From the NCBI RefSeq assembly GCF_022627325.1, contig NZ_JAETZZ010000012.1:124001-188000 (forward strand): DNA of 64,000 nt. Direction: 5' to 3'. The first letter of the stretch is position 1; each line of letters opens with the position of its first letter. A program made the translations under genes and the position numbers. The stretch comes from Pseudomonas putida (GTDB lineage: Bacteria; Pseudomonadota; Gammaproteobacteria; Pseudomonadales; Pseudomonadaceae). Under the pieces are notes generated by a model, which was not told the origin of the DNA, searched no databases, and worked only from the letters and a program-made list of their open reading frames with translations. Below are positions 17,109 through 25,200 of the stretch, one piece after another.

Positions 17109-17960
17109 TCAGCGACCGCGAACTGCTTGTTCCAGCTCGGCAAAGCTCGGGCGATGCTTCGGATACAGCACCTTGCGCCCGAATTCAACGGCCAGCGAAG
17201 GTGGCATGCCAGAAGCAGACGCGACCAGCGAAGCCTTGATCGATTCATAGAGGTTGAGCTCTTCCTTGGCATCGTGCTCCAGGCACTTGGCCAGCGGGCC
17301 AAAGAAACCATAGGCTGCAAGGATACCGAAGAAGGTACCGACCAGCGCCGCGCCGACGTGCAGGCCGATCGAGGCCTGGTCGCCCTCGCCCAGAGACGCC
17401 ATGGTCACCACGATGCCCAGTACAGCTGCGACGATACCGAAACCGGGCATGCCGTCGGCAATGCCGTTGACCGCATGCGACGGGTGCTCGAGCTCTTCCT
17501 TCATGCTCAGCAGCTCCATGTCGAACAAGCCTTCGAGTTCGTGGGGTGCCATGTTGCCGGTGGACATGATGCGCAGGTAGTCGCAGATGAAGGCGGTCAT
17601 GCGTTCATCACCCAGCACCGCTGGGTATTTGGCAAAGATCGGGCTGGCTGCGGCGTCTTCGATATCGCCCTCGATCGCCATCATGCCTTCGCGACGGCTC
17701 TTGTTGAGGATTTCGTACACCAGGCCCAGCACTTCCAGGTAGAAGGTGTGGGTGAAGCGGGTGCCGAACATCTTCAGCGACTTCTTGATTACATGCATGG
17801 TCATGTAACCGGGGTTGGCCTGCATGAAGGCGCCAAAGGCTGCACCGCCGATGATCAGCACTTCGAACGGCTGGATCAGTGCCGCAATCTTGCCGTGGGA
17901 GAGCACATATCCGCCGAGCACGCTCGCGAATACGACGATGATGCCGATAATTTTAGCCAT
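17109..17960 (-). CDS. motA: Flagellar stator protein MotA
   Basis: Proton-channel and torque-generating half of the stator. The 283-residue product has four hydrophobic helices (about 3-22, 33-52, 170-192 and 201-222) and the large charged cytoplasmic loop between the second and third that contacts FliG. Start MAKIIGIIVVFASVLGG is typical. It is transcribed ahead of motB from a recognisable FliA promoter at 18025-18051. Confidence 0.96.
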   Translation of the reverse strand: MAKIIGIIVVFASVLGGYVLSHGKIAALIQPFEVLIIGGAAFGAFMQANPGYMTMHVIKKSLKMFGTRFTHTFYLEVLGLVYEILNKSRREGMMAIEGDIEDAAASPIFAKYPAVLGDERMTAFICDYLRIMSTGNMAPHELEGLFDMELLSMKEELEHPSHAVNGIADGMPGFGIVAAVLGIVVTMASLGEGDQASIGLHVGAALVGTFFGILAAYGFFGPLAKCLEHDAKEELNLYESIKASLVASASGMPPSLAVEFGRKVLYPKHRPSFAELEQAVRGR

Positions 17961-18024
17961 AGGTTCAAAGCACTTGCTGTCGTGGTCAGGATGAGGGACG
18001 GGAGCTTTAAAACTCTTCTTCTAC

Positions 18025-18051
18025 TTATCGGCAGAACTGCGCCAGACTATA
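18025..18051 (-). promoter_or_regulatory. Sigma-28 (FliA) promoter of motAB
   Basis: In the minus direction: TATA (18051-18048), a 15-base spacer, then GCCGATAA (18032-18025). This is the FliA consensus TAAA-N15-GCCGATAA with one mismatch in the -35. It lies 65 bases before the motA ATG. Confidence 0.85.
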
Positions 18052-18090
18052 GCCACTCAAAGCGAAAAGCCAGTTCGGACTGATGTCAAA

Positions 18091-19626
18091 ATGCCAATGG
18101 AATCCAAGGTGCCCACTCAGAATCCGCGTACGCTAGAGGCCTGGGTAAAGCTGCTGGACGGTATTCGTGTACCGGTGCCGAAGCAGAGTTATGACCGGGT
18201 CATGAGCGCTATCAACGATAGCCGCCGTTCGCTTCGCGATATCGCCGAACTGATGCAGGACAGCCCGGCCCTGGTGCTGTCGGTGATGCGCGAGGCCAAT
18301 CATCCCGCCAATGCCAGCCAGGCAGAGCCCGCCGAAAGCCTGGAAATCGCCCTGAACAGGCTGGGCCTGGCACGCACTAGGGAATTGCTTACCCGCCTGC
18401 CAGCGCTGCCGGACGAGGACATCCCGCCGGTGCTGCGCCAGTTCCTGCTGATCAGCCAGCATGCTTCGCAGCAGGCCAGCGGCCTGTTCGCCAGCCGCCT
18501 TGCACGGCTGTGGCAGGAAATTCACTGGGGTAGCCTGCTGTTCCTCTCGCCACTATGGCCGTTGGCCTTGGCCTACCCCAAGCTGCTGGACGCGTGGGAA
18601 CTACGGGTTATCCACAAGGGCGAAGAGGCGCAAGAGGTCGAGCTCGAGCTGTTTGGCGTGCGCATTCTGGCGCTATGCCAAGCCATGGCCGAACACTGGC
18701 GCCTGTCGCAATGGGTCACCCAGGGTTACCGCATGCTTCTTGAAGAGCGTGAGCAACTGGGGCAGATACTGAGCATCGCCCGCGACGAAGACCTGCTTAG
18801 CCAACAACACCGCCTGGATGAGGCGCCGGCACTGAGCCGCTGGTTCAACCAGCCGGCCAATACCGTGCTGCTGGCCAACAACCTGGCGCTGGCGGCACAG
18901 GTAGGCTGGGACAACCCGCACCTGCTGCGCTGGCAATTGCTTACCGCGCTGTACCTGCAGACCACACTGGAGGACGTGCAACAGCAAGTTCACCAACAGG
19001 CCGCCGCCAGTGCTCGCCGGCACGCCAGGCATGCCCTGTTCCACCCAGCCGAGGCCTTGATCTGGCCCTGGCAACAGCGTCGCCCGCACCCAGACATGCT
19101 GACACCGCCACCGCCTTCCAGCGAGGCGCTCGGCCATTGGCGCACGCTGTGCCAAGCGCTGTTGGCACAGCCCAGCCCCTTCACCAATGCCGTGCACCTG
19201 GCCACCCACGCCCGCGAAGCACTGTTGGCCTGCGGCATGCAGCGCATCATGCTGCTGACCCTGGACAAGGCCAGTGACTACCTGCGTGTACAGCAAACGG
19301 CCGGTTTGCCCAAGGAGGCTGCAACCATCGCCCTGCCCGTCACGCAGAGCAAGCTGTTGCAGAAACTGGTCGGCCAGGCCGCGCAGCTGCGCCTGTCGCC
19401 AGACAACCATGCGCAGTTCGCGGCCCTGCTGCCCGCCCCATTGCGTGCGTTCTTCCGTGGCGAACACCTGTTGCTGCGCTCGCTGGCCGTGAATAACCAG
19501 GTGCTGATGCTGGCAGTGGCCGACCAAGGCGGTAAACCGATGGCAGATGTCAGTGTTCAAGCATTCGGTAAAACCGCGCAATGTATCGAGCGCGCCCTTG
19601 CGGCGTTTGCCAACCGCAATGCCTGA
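18091..19626 (+). CDS. HDOD-domain protein with C-terminal GAF-like domain
   Basis: Predicted signalling protein of unknown partner. The 511-residue soluble product has an HDOD domain (about residues 20-235; LRDIAELMQDSPALVLSVMREAN is the typical first helices) and, after a Pro-rich linker near 340, a region resembling a GAF sensor domain (about 355-505). HDOD proteins often act in cyclic-di-GMP, motility or regulatory circuits without an HD active site, and no HD pair is evident here. Starts at 18091 and 18097 (MESK) are both possible; no strong ribosome-binding site separates them. It is divergent from motA over 130 bases, so linkage to motility is suggested but not shown. Confidence 0.8.
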   Translation: MPMESKVPTQNPRTLEAWVKLLDGIRVPVPKQSYDRVMSAINDSRRSLRDIAELMQDSPALVLSVMREANHPANASQAEPAESLEIALNRLGLARTRELLTRLPALPDEDIPPVLRQFLLISQHASQQASGLFASRLARLWQEIHWGSLLFLSPLWPLALAYPKLLDAWELRVIHKGEEAQEVELELFGVRILALCQAMAEHWRLSQWVTQGYRMLLEEREQLGQILSIARDEDLLSQQHRLDEAPALSRWFNQPANTVLLANNLALAAQVGWDNPHLLRWQLLTALYLQTTLEDVQQQVHQQAAASARRHARHALFHPAEALIWPWQQRRPHPDMLTPPPPSSEALGHWRTLCQALLAQPSPFTNAVHLATHAREALLACGMQRIMLLTLDKASDYLRVQQTAGLPKEAATIALPVTQSKLLQKLVGQAAQLRLSPDNHAQFAALLPAPLRAFFRGEHLLLRSLAVNNQVLMLAVADQGGKPMADVSVQAFGKTAQCIERALAAFANRNA

Positions 19627-19670
19627 CCCTTGCGCTACAATCGCCCCCCTTTCCACACTGGAGACCGTGG

Positions 19671-20480
19671 ATGACTGATTTTGCCGGACTACCGCTGGTG
19701 ATCGAGCCTGCGGACCTGCTTTCGCGCCTGGCGTCCCCCCAGCTGATCCTGGTCGACCTGAGTAGCGCCAACCGCTATGTCAGCGGCCATATCCCCGGCG
19801 CCCGCTTCGTCGAAGGCAAGCGCACCCAGCTGGGCTTGCCGCCCGCGCCGGGGCTTTTGCCGGCCATTGGCGAGCTGGAAAAACTGTTCAGCGAACTTGG
19901 CCACCGGGACGATGCGGTCTACGTGGTGTACGACGATGAGGGCGGCGGCTGGGCCGGGCGCTTCATCTGGCTGCTCGACGTCATCGGCCACAAGGCCTGC
20001 CATTACCTCAATGGCGGCATCCAGGCCTGGCCGGCGGACAAGCTCTCGACCGAGGTGCCGCCGCCCGCCTCCGTACCGGTGCGCCTGCAGCTGCATGGCG
20101 AACCGACCGCCACCCGCGAATACCTGCAAAGCCGTCTGGGCGCCGATGACCTGGTGATCTGGGATGCTCGCGGCCCGCAAGAATTTTCCGGTGAAAAGGT
20201 CCTAGCAGCCAAAGGTGGCCATATACCCGGCGCGATCAACTTCGAGTGGACGGCAGGCATGGACCTCAACGACCACCTGCGCATCCGCAAGGACATCGCC
20301 CAAGTCCTCCAGCAACTGGGCATCACCCCTGACAAGGAAGTGATCACCCATTGCCAGTCCCACCGCCGCTCCGGCTTTACCTACCTGGTGGCCAAAGCCC
20401 TCGGCTACCCACGCGTCAAGGCCTATGCCGGCTCGTGGAGCGAATGGGGCAACCATCCGGACACGCCTGTAGAAGTTTAA
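19671..20480 (+). CDS. Tandem-rhodanese sulfurtransferase
   Basis: Two-domain thiosulfate or mercaptopyruvate sulfurtransferase-like enzyme, cytosolic. The 269-residue protein has an inactive N-terminal rhodanese domain (about 10-125; the cysteine position is replaced in YDDEGGGWAGR) and an active-looking C-terminal domain (about 145-265) with Cys228 in HCQSHRRSG. The loop differs from the CGSGVT of classic thiosulfate sulfurtransferases, so the physiological acceptor is open. The ATG at 19671 has a GGAG site; a longer frame back to 19581 lies within the previous gene. psd follows nine bases later, so the two are probably an operon. Confidence 0.88.
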   Translation: MTDFAGLPLVIEPADLLSRLASPQLILVDLSSANRYVSGHIPGARFVEGKRTQLGLPPAPGLLPAIGELEKLFSELGHRDDAVYVVYDDEGGGWAGRFIWLLDVIGHKACHYLNGGIQAWPADKLSTEVPPPASVPVRLQLHGEPTATREYLQSRLGADDLVIWDARGPQEFSGEKVLAAKGGHIPGAINFEWTAGMDLNDHLRIRKDIAQVLQQLGITPDKEVITHCQSHRRSGFTYLVAKALGYPRVKAYAGSWSEWGNHPDTPVEV

Positions 20481-20489
20481 GGAACCTGC

Positions 20490-21353
20490 ATGAAATCCCG
20501 TCTGTTCATCATCAGCCAGTACCTGCTGCCGCACCATCTGCTGTCGCGGCTGGCCGGCTGCGTCGCCGAGTGCCGCGCACGCTGGTTCAAGAATGCCTTC
20601 ACCGCCTGGTTCGCCAAGCGCTACCAGGTGAACATGAGCGAGGCACTGGTCGAAGACCTCTCCGCCTACGAGCACTTCAATGCCTTCTTCACCCGGGCCC
20701 TCAAGCCGGGTGCACGTCCGCTGGACGAAACGCCGGGGGCCATCCTCTGCCCGGCCGATGGTGCTGTTAGCCAGCTGGGCCCGATCGAACACGGTCGCAT
20801 CTTCCAGGCAAAGGGCCACAGCTTCAGCGCCCTGGAGCTGCTCGGCGGCGACCCGGCCCTGGCCGCCCCGTTCATGGGTGGTGAATTCGCAACCATCTAC
20901 CTGTCGCCGAAGGACTACCACCGCGTGCACATGCCGCTGGCCGGTACCCTGCGCGAAATGGTCTATGTGCCGGGTCGCCTGTTCTCGGTGAACCAGACCA
21001 CTGCAGAAAACGTCCCTGAGCTGTTTGCCCGCAATGAGCGTGTGGTGTGCCTGTTCGACACCGAGCGCGGGCCGATGGCCGTGGTGCTGGTGGGGGCGAT
21101 GATCGTTGCCTCGATCGAAACCGTGTGGGCCGGCCTGGTCACCCCGCCCAAGCGCGAACTTAAAACCTTCCGCTATGACGAAGGCAGCCGTGCGCCGATC
21201 CATCTGGAGAAGGGTGCGGAACTGGGCCGCTTCAAGCTGGGCTCCACGGCTATCGTGCTGTTCGGGCCGGAGCAGGTGAAGTGGGCTGAAACCCTGGGTG
21301 CCGGTTCGGCAACGCGCATGGGTGAGCTGTTGGCGGTTCCCGCGCAGGCTTGA
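20490..21353 (+). CDS. psd: Phosphatidylserine decarboxylase
   Basis: Membrane-associated enzyme that converts phosphatidylserine to phosphatidylethanolamine. The 287-residue proenzyme has the self-cleavage motif Leu250-Gly251-Ser252-Thr253; Ser252 becomes the pyruvoyl group of the alpha chain. Other family stretches are GEFATIYLSPKDYHRVHMP and YVPGRLFSVN. Start MKSRLFIISQYLLPH is normal. It is followed by a strong bidirectional terminator. Confidence 0.97.
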   Translation: MKSRLFIISQYLLPHHLLSRLAGCVAECRARWFKNAFTAWFAKRYQVNMSEALVEDLSAYEHFNAFFTRALKPGARPLDETPGAILCPADGAVSQLGPIEHGRIFQAKGHSFSALELLGGDPALAAPFMGGEFATIYLSPKDYHRVHMPLAGTLREMVYVPGRLFSVNQTTAENVPELFARNERVVCLFDTERGPMAVVLVGAMIVASIETVWAGLVTPPKRELKTFRYDEGSRAPIHLEKGAELGRFKLGSTAIVLFGPEQVKWAETLGAGSATRMGELLAVPAQA

Positions 21354-21367
21354 TTCTGCTCAAAACC

Positions 21368-21406
21368 AAAAGGCCCTGCATGGCTGTAGTCATGCAGGGC
21401 CTTTTT
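21368..21406. terminator. Bidirectional terminator between psd and serB
   Basis: A 12-bp stem (AGGCCCTGCATG at 21371-21382 with its complement at 21391-21402) with an 8-base loop, A-run before and T-run after. It serves both convergent genes. Confidence 0.9.
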
Positions 21407-21422
21407 GTCAGCGAGGTTTGTG

Positions 21423-22637
21423 TCAGCCCCGCGCGTCGCGGTCGCGCAGCCCCAGCAGATAGAGCACGCCGTCCAACCCAAGGGTCGAGATGGCCTGTTT
21501 GGCCGATTGACGTACCAACGGCTTGGCGCGGAAGGCGACGCCCAGACCGGCCAGCGACAGCATCGGCAGGTCGTTGGCACCGTCGCCTACGGCAATGGTC
21601 TGCTCCAGTTGCAGGCCCTCTTCGCTCGCCAACTGCTGCAGCAGCTCTGCCTTGCGCTGGGCATCGACGATGGGCTCGACCGCCACACCGGTCACCTTGC
21701 CATCAACCACTTCCAGTTCGTTGGCGAACACATAATCGATGCCCAGGCGCGCCTGCACCTGCTTGGCAAAGTAGGTGAAACCACCCGAGAGGATCGCAGT
21801 CTTGTAGCCCATGCGCTTGAGCTCGGCGAACAGGTTCTCGGCACCTTCGGTGAGGCGCAGCGAAGCACCGATCTGGTCCAGCACACCAACGTCCAGGCCC
21901 TTGAGCAGCGCCATGCGCTCCTTGAAGCTGGCACGAAAGTCCAGTTCGCCGCGCATTGCCCGCTCGGTGATCGCTGCCACCTGCTCGCCGACGCCGGCAG
22001 CCTTGGCCAGTTCATCGATGACTTCGGCCTCGATCAGGGTCGAATCCATGTCGAACACCGCCAGGCGGCGGTTGCGACGGAACAGGTCGTCCTTCTGGAA
22101 GGCGATATCGATGTTCAACGCCTCGGACAAGGCAAAGAAGTCGGCACGCAGGGCCTGGGCATCGCTTGGCTCTCCGCGTACGGAAATTTCCAGGGCAGCT
22201 TTGCCATGCTCACTCTGCACGCCCAGCGCAACACGCGCAGACAACCGCTCGATACGCTCGATGGTCAGGCCGTACTGGCTGATGACTGCACTGACACGCT
22301 GCAGTTGCTGCGGGGTGATCTTGCGGCTGAGAACGGTAGCGATATAGCGGGCTTCGCCCTGGCCATCGGCCCAGTGCTGGTAATCAGACTCGGAAATCGG
22401 CGTGTAGCGGGCCTGCAGGTTCAGCTCATGGGCCTTGGACTGCACGCTCTGCAACAGGCTGGTGGCCACTTCGTTGTCCGGAATATCGACCAGAATGCCG
22501 AACGACAGGGTGCCATGCATGACAGCCAAGCCGATGTCGAGAATGTTCACACCGCCCTGGAGGAGGACGCCGGTGATGGCGGCAGTGAGACCCGGGCGGT
22601 CCTCACCGGTGATGTTGATCAGAACGATTTCGCGCAC
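21423..22637 (-). CDS. serB: Phosphoserine phosphatase SerB
   Basis: Last step of serine synthesis, O-phosphoserine to serine. The 404-residue protein has an N-terminal ACT domain (LINITGEDRPGLTAAITGV), a second ACT-like segment (about 85-170) and a C-terminal HAD phosphatase (DMDSTLIEAE nucleophile motif, then ILSGGFTYF and GDGANDLPML). I chose the GTG at 22637 because GGAG lies seven bases upstream and it gives the usual start VREIVLINITG; an ATG at 22670 would add 11 residues with no family match. Divergent from the Smp-like gene, an arrangement also known in enterics. Confidence 0.93.
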   Translation of the reverse strand: MREIVLINITGEDRPGLTAAITGVLLQGGVNILDIGLAVMHGTLSFGILVDIPDNEVATSLLQSVQSKAHELNLQARYTPISESDYQHWADGQGEARYIATVLSRKITPQQLQRVSAVISQYGLTIERIERLSARVALGVQSEHGKAALEISVRGEPSDAQALRADFFALSEALNIDIAFQKDDLFRRNRRLAVFDMDSTLIEAEVIDELAKAAGVGEQVAAITERAMRGELDFRASFKERMALLKGLDVGVLDQIGASLRLTEGAENLFAELKRMGYKTAILSGGFTYFAKQVQARLGIDYVFANELEVVDGKVTGVAVEPIVDAQRKAELLQQLASEEGLQLEQTIAVGDGANDLPMLSLAGLGVAFRAKPLVRQSAKQAISTLGLDGVLYLLGLRDRDARG

Positions 22638-22709
22638 AACCTGGCTCCGACTTCGATGAAAAATGCGCATTCTACCGATTTTCCGTGACCATCGGGCGCC
22701 AACGATACT

Positions 22710-22737
22710 TTGCCGACAAAACTCGGGTCGCTATACT
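22710..22737 (+). promoter_or_regulatory. Sigma-70-like promoter of the Smp-like gene
   Basis: TTGCCG (22710-22715), 16-base spacer, TATACT (22732-22737), about 35 bases before the GTG start at 22773. Confidence 0.6.
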
Positions 22738-22772
22738 GCGCAGCACTTTCATGCCATTAAGAGCCGCGCTCT

Positions 22773-24239
22773 GTGAACCGGCCCACGCCCGTCAAACCAG
22801 ACAACTTCTTCCTCATGATCTTCCGTGCCCTGCGCCAACGTCGCGTTCCCCTGGCACTGCGCATCGCCAGCACCAACATTTTCTTGGTGGCGCTGGCGCT
22901 GGTGATCTATGCCTGCGTGATGGGTCTGCAGTTCAAGCAGGCCATGCACGAGCAGGCGGACGCCCTTGGCCAGAGCCTGACCACCCAGACAGCCACATCG
23001 GCGACCGAGTTGTTGGTGTCCAACGACATCCTCAGCCTCAACGTGCTGTTGGGCAACCTGGTGAAGAACCCGCTGGTGGCCCACGCGGCTATATACAGCG
23101 TGGACAACCGTATCCTGGCAGAAGCCGGGCAGCGCCCACGCAACAGCCTGCTGGGTGAGGCCGAAGGCCTGTACCAGACCAAGATCACCTTCCAGGACGT
23201 GACGGCCGGGCAACTGCGCATCAGCCTGGACATGAGCCAGTTCCAGCAGCCGATGCTGATCAGCCTGCAGAGCATGGGCATCCTGGCCGCGATCCTGCTG
23301 GCCCTGGCACTGAGCCTGAGCCTGCGCCAAGGCCGCCACATCACCCTGCCGCTGCTGCAACTGCGTGTATGGCTGCGTGACCCGCACCCCTACACCCCGG
23401 CGATCGATCGTCAGGATGAGATCGGCGATATTGCCCGTCAGCTGCATGCGCGCCTGGCCCCGCCGCCCCCTCCAGAGCCTGAACCGGAGGAATATGAAGA
23501 TGAAGACGACTTCGACGATCTGCACGATGCCCCTGCGCCGGTCAAAGCTGCGCCACGGGCCAAGGCTGCTGCTCAGGTAGGCGACGAAGACGATGATGAA
23601 GCCTTTGCCGGCCTGCTGGACCACGAAGAAAGCGCGCCGAAGGCCGCAGCAGTCGAGTCCGACGAGCCGCAGAGCACTGCGGTGCTGGCCGTTCAGCTAG
23701 GATCGCAGGAGCAACTGCGCCGGCTGCCGCGCACCCGCCTGACCGAGTTGCTGGAGCGCTACCGCGACTGCCTGGAGCAGGCCGCGTCGCTGTACGATGG
23801 CGAAACCCACACGCTCAACGACGGCAGCACGTTGGTGCTGTTCCACAGCCGCGACTGCGGCGAGGATTACCTGACCAATGCAATCTGCTGCGGCGAACTG
23901 CTGCGCGCACTCGGCCACGCCCTGCAGATCGAGGTCGCCGACAGCGGCATCACCCTGCAACTGCAACTGGGCCTGGCCTTGGGCGATGATTTGCAGGGGC
24001 TGGAACAGGTAGACCTGCTGATGACCGAAAAAGCCCAGGACGCCCTGGCGCTCTCCCAGCACAGCCGCAACCTACTGCTGGTGGAGCGGCAGATCAGTGA
24101 CGACTCGCTGATTCGCCAGCGTGCGCGCATTCGGCCAATTGCCAGCCCTGAAGGGGCCTGCTGTGTCGAACGCTTGATGGAGCCCTACCCCTCGATGCTG
24201 GAGCGGCAGTTGGCGCGGATGCACGAACGCAGGGCGTGA
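22773..24239 (+). CDS. Smp/YtjB-like inner-membrane protein
   Basis: Membrane protein of unclear function, named by position and layout: in enterics smp (ytjB) is likewise divergent from serB. The 488-residue product has two membrane helices (about 33-52 and 164-184) enclosing a periplasmic sensor-like loop, then a HAMP-like segment, a very acidic Pro/Glu/Asp linker (about 225-290) and a C-terminal cytoplasmic domain (about 300-470) whose alternating strands suggest a degenerate nucleotide-cyclase-like fold without visible metal-binding aspartates. The start is a GTG with weak upstream AAGAG; an ATG at 22815 is the alternative. Overall layout is that of a signal-transducing receptor, but this is inference. 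Confidence 0.7.
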   Translation: MNRPTPVKPDNFFLMIFRALRQRRVPLALRIASTNIFLVALALVIYACVMGLQFKQAMHEQADALGQSLTTQTATSATELLVSNDILSLNVLLGNLVKNPLVAHAAIYSVDNRILAEAGQRPRNSLLGEAEGLYQTKITFQDVTAGQLRISLDMSQFQQPMLISLQSMGILAAILLALALSLSLRQGRHITLPLLQLRVWLRDPHPYTPAIDRQDEIGDIARQLHARLAPPPPPEPEPEEYEDEDDFDDLHDAPAPVKAAPRAKAAAQVGDEDDDEAFAGLLDHEESAPKAAAVESDEPQSTAVLAVQLGSQEQLRRLPRTRLTELLERYRDCLEQAASLYDGETHTLNDGSTLVLFHSRDCGEDYLTNAICCGELLRALGHALQIEVADSGITLQLQLGLALGDDLQGLEQVDLLMTEKAQDALALSQHSRNLLLVERQISDDSLIRQRARIRPIASPEGACCVERLMEPYPSMLERQLARMHERRA

Positions 24240-24268
24240 TACCGAGTGCCCTTGATCTCACACCCATG

Positions 24269-24296
24269 AAAAAGCCCGCACATGTGCGGGCTTTTG
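24269..24296. terminator. Bidirectional terminator between Smp-like and PqiC-like genes
   Basis: Perfect palindrome AAAAGCCCGCACA/TGTGCGGGCTTTT (24270-24295) between convergent genes. Confidence 0.88.
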
Positions 24297-24313
24297 TGTA
24301 TCCGGGGTAAGCA

Positions 24314-25024
24314 TCAGAACCGATAGACTTCCATATCGGTCCGAATAGGCGAAGCCATAGGGATCTTCGACTTCTCCGGTGCTTTCTTGACTTGAACCGG
24401 CGCTGCAGGTTTTTTGCGCGACTCTTCAGCGATCGCCGGCTGGTTGGCCAAAGGTTTGACCGCAGCGCTCAACTGTTCTGCCAGCTTCTGCAACAACTGC
24501 CCCTGGGCCTGTACCTGCGAAGACTCGCTGCCTTCGTGCGGCTGCTCGAGGTGAACGATCCGGTTGTCACGCACATTCCCACGGCGGTCCAGCAAACGCC
24601 ATTGGGCGTCGAGAATAGCCGGCTGGTTCTTGCCCGAGTCCAGACGAGTGATCGACAGCAATACCTGTACGTCAGGCGAGAAGCCACTGCTGGCCGGTGC
24701 CAGGACCACCCGCTGGCTGTCCAGGCGCCAGGCCAGCTGACGCACCAACAGTTGGTCGATGTCTGCCGACAGGCTACCGGCCCAACGACCGTCCGTCGCC
24801 GAACTCAGGCTGCCATCCGGCTGGCGCTGCAAAAAGGTTTCACGCTGCAGGTAATCGGCGACCGACACCGGGCCGAGCACCACGGCCATGCCCGCACTCT
24901 GCGAAGGCTGGCCAGGGTCACCGCTGTCGAGCTGATACAGGGCAACCGGCTGATGCATGCTGCATCCGCTCAGCCCCAGCAGGCCCGTCATCAACAGCGC
25001 AAATGGAAGGCGCAGAAATTTCAT
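24314..25024 (-). CDS. PqiC/DUF330-family outer-membrane lipoprotein
   Basis: Predicted periplasm-facing lipoprotein of the PqiC (ABC transport auxiliary) family. PqiC works with PqiA and PqiB, an MCE-type lipid transport conduit. The 236-residue product has a lipoprotein signal with lipobox LSGC and Cys21, then the family domain (about 25-190; VALYQLDS, VLGPVSVADYL) and a Lys/Pro-rich C-terminal tail (about 200-236). No pqiA, pqiB or other MCE gene is adjacent, so it is an orphan in this window; partners may be encoded elsewhere. Confidence 0.8.
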   Translation of the reverse strand: MKFLRLPFALLMTGLLGLSGCSMHQPVALYQLDSGDPGQPSQSAGMAVVLGPVSVADYLQRETFLQRQPDGSLSSATDGRWAGSLSADIDQLLVRQLAWRLDSQRVVLAPASSGFSPDVQVLLSITRLDSGKNQPAILDAQWRLLDRRGNVRDNRIVHLEQPHEGSESSQVQAQGQLLQKLAEQLSAAVKPLANQPAIAEESRKKPAAPVQVKKAPEKSKIPMASPIRTDMEVYRF

Positions 25025-25127
25025 TCATCCCATCCAGGCGGTCGCCACCAGGCTAACCGCATTGATACTGATATAGATTCAATCGGGCACACGGCCACGC
25101 CGGCACCACAGGTGCACTATCATCCGC

Positions 25128-25196
25128 GAAATGTCGGCCCGACTCCAGCATTTCTGCCTGGAACGGCGCTGAAATTGCCGCCCCAGACATTTCTGC
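25128..25196. repeat. Repeats in the gap between parC and the PqiC-like gene
   Basis: An inverted pair GAAATGTC (25128-25135) / GACATTTC (25186-25193) and a direct repeat CATTTCTGC (25149-25157 and 25188-25196) occupy the 176-base gap after parC. It could be an operator region for the lipoprotein gene or remnants of parC 3' sequence. Confidence 0.35.
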
Positions 25197-25200
25197 TGAT

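Noticed and set aside
15942..18083. A 713-residue plus-strand open frame opposite motBA
   Set aside because: It mirrors motB and motA in antisense; high GC makes such frames common. It has no ribosome-binding site and its protein is His/Arg/Leu/Gly-rich without domains.
23460..23600. Proline/glutamate repeats in the Smp-like gene as a possible frameshift or repeat expansion
   Set aside because: The frame is continuous and the domain after it is well folded-looking; it is a linker.
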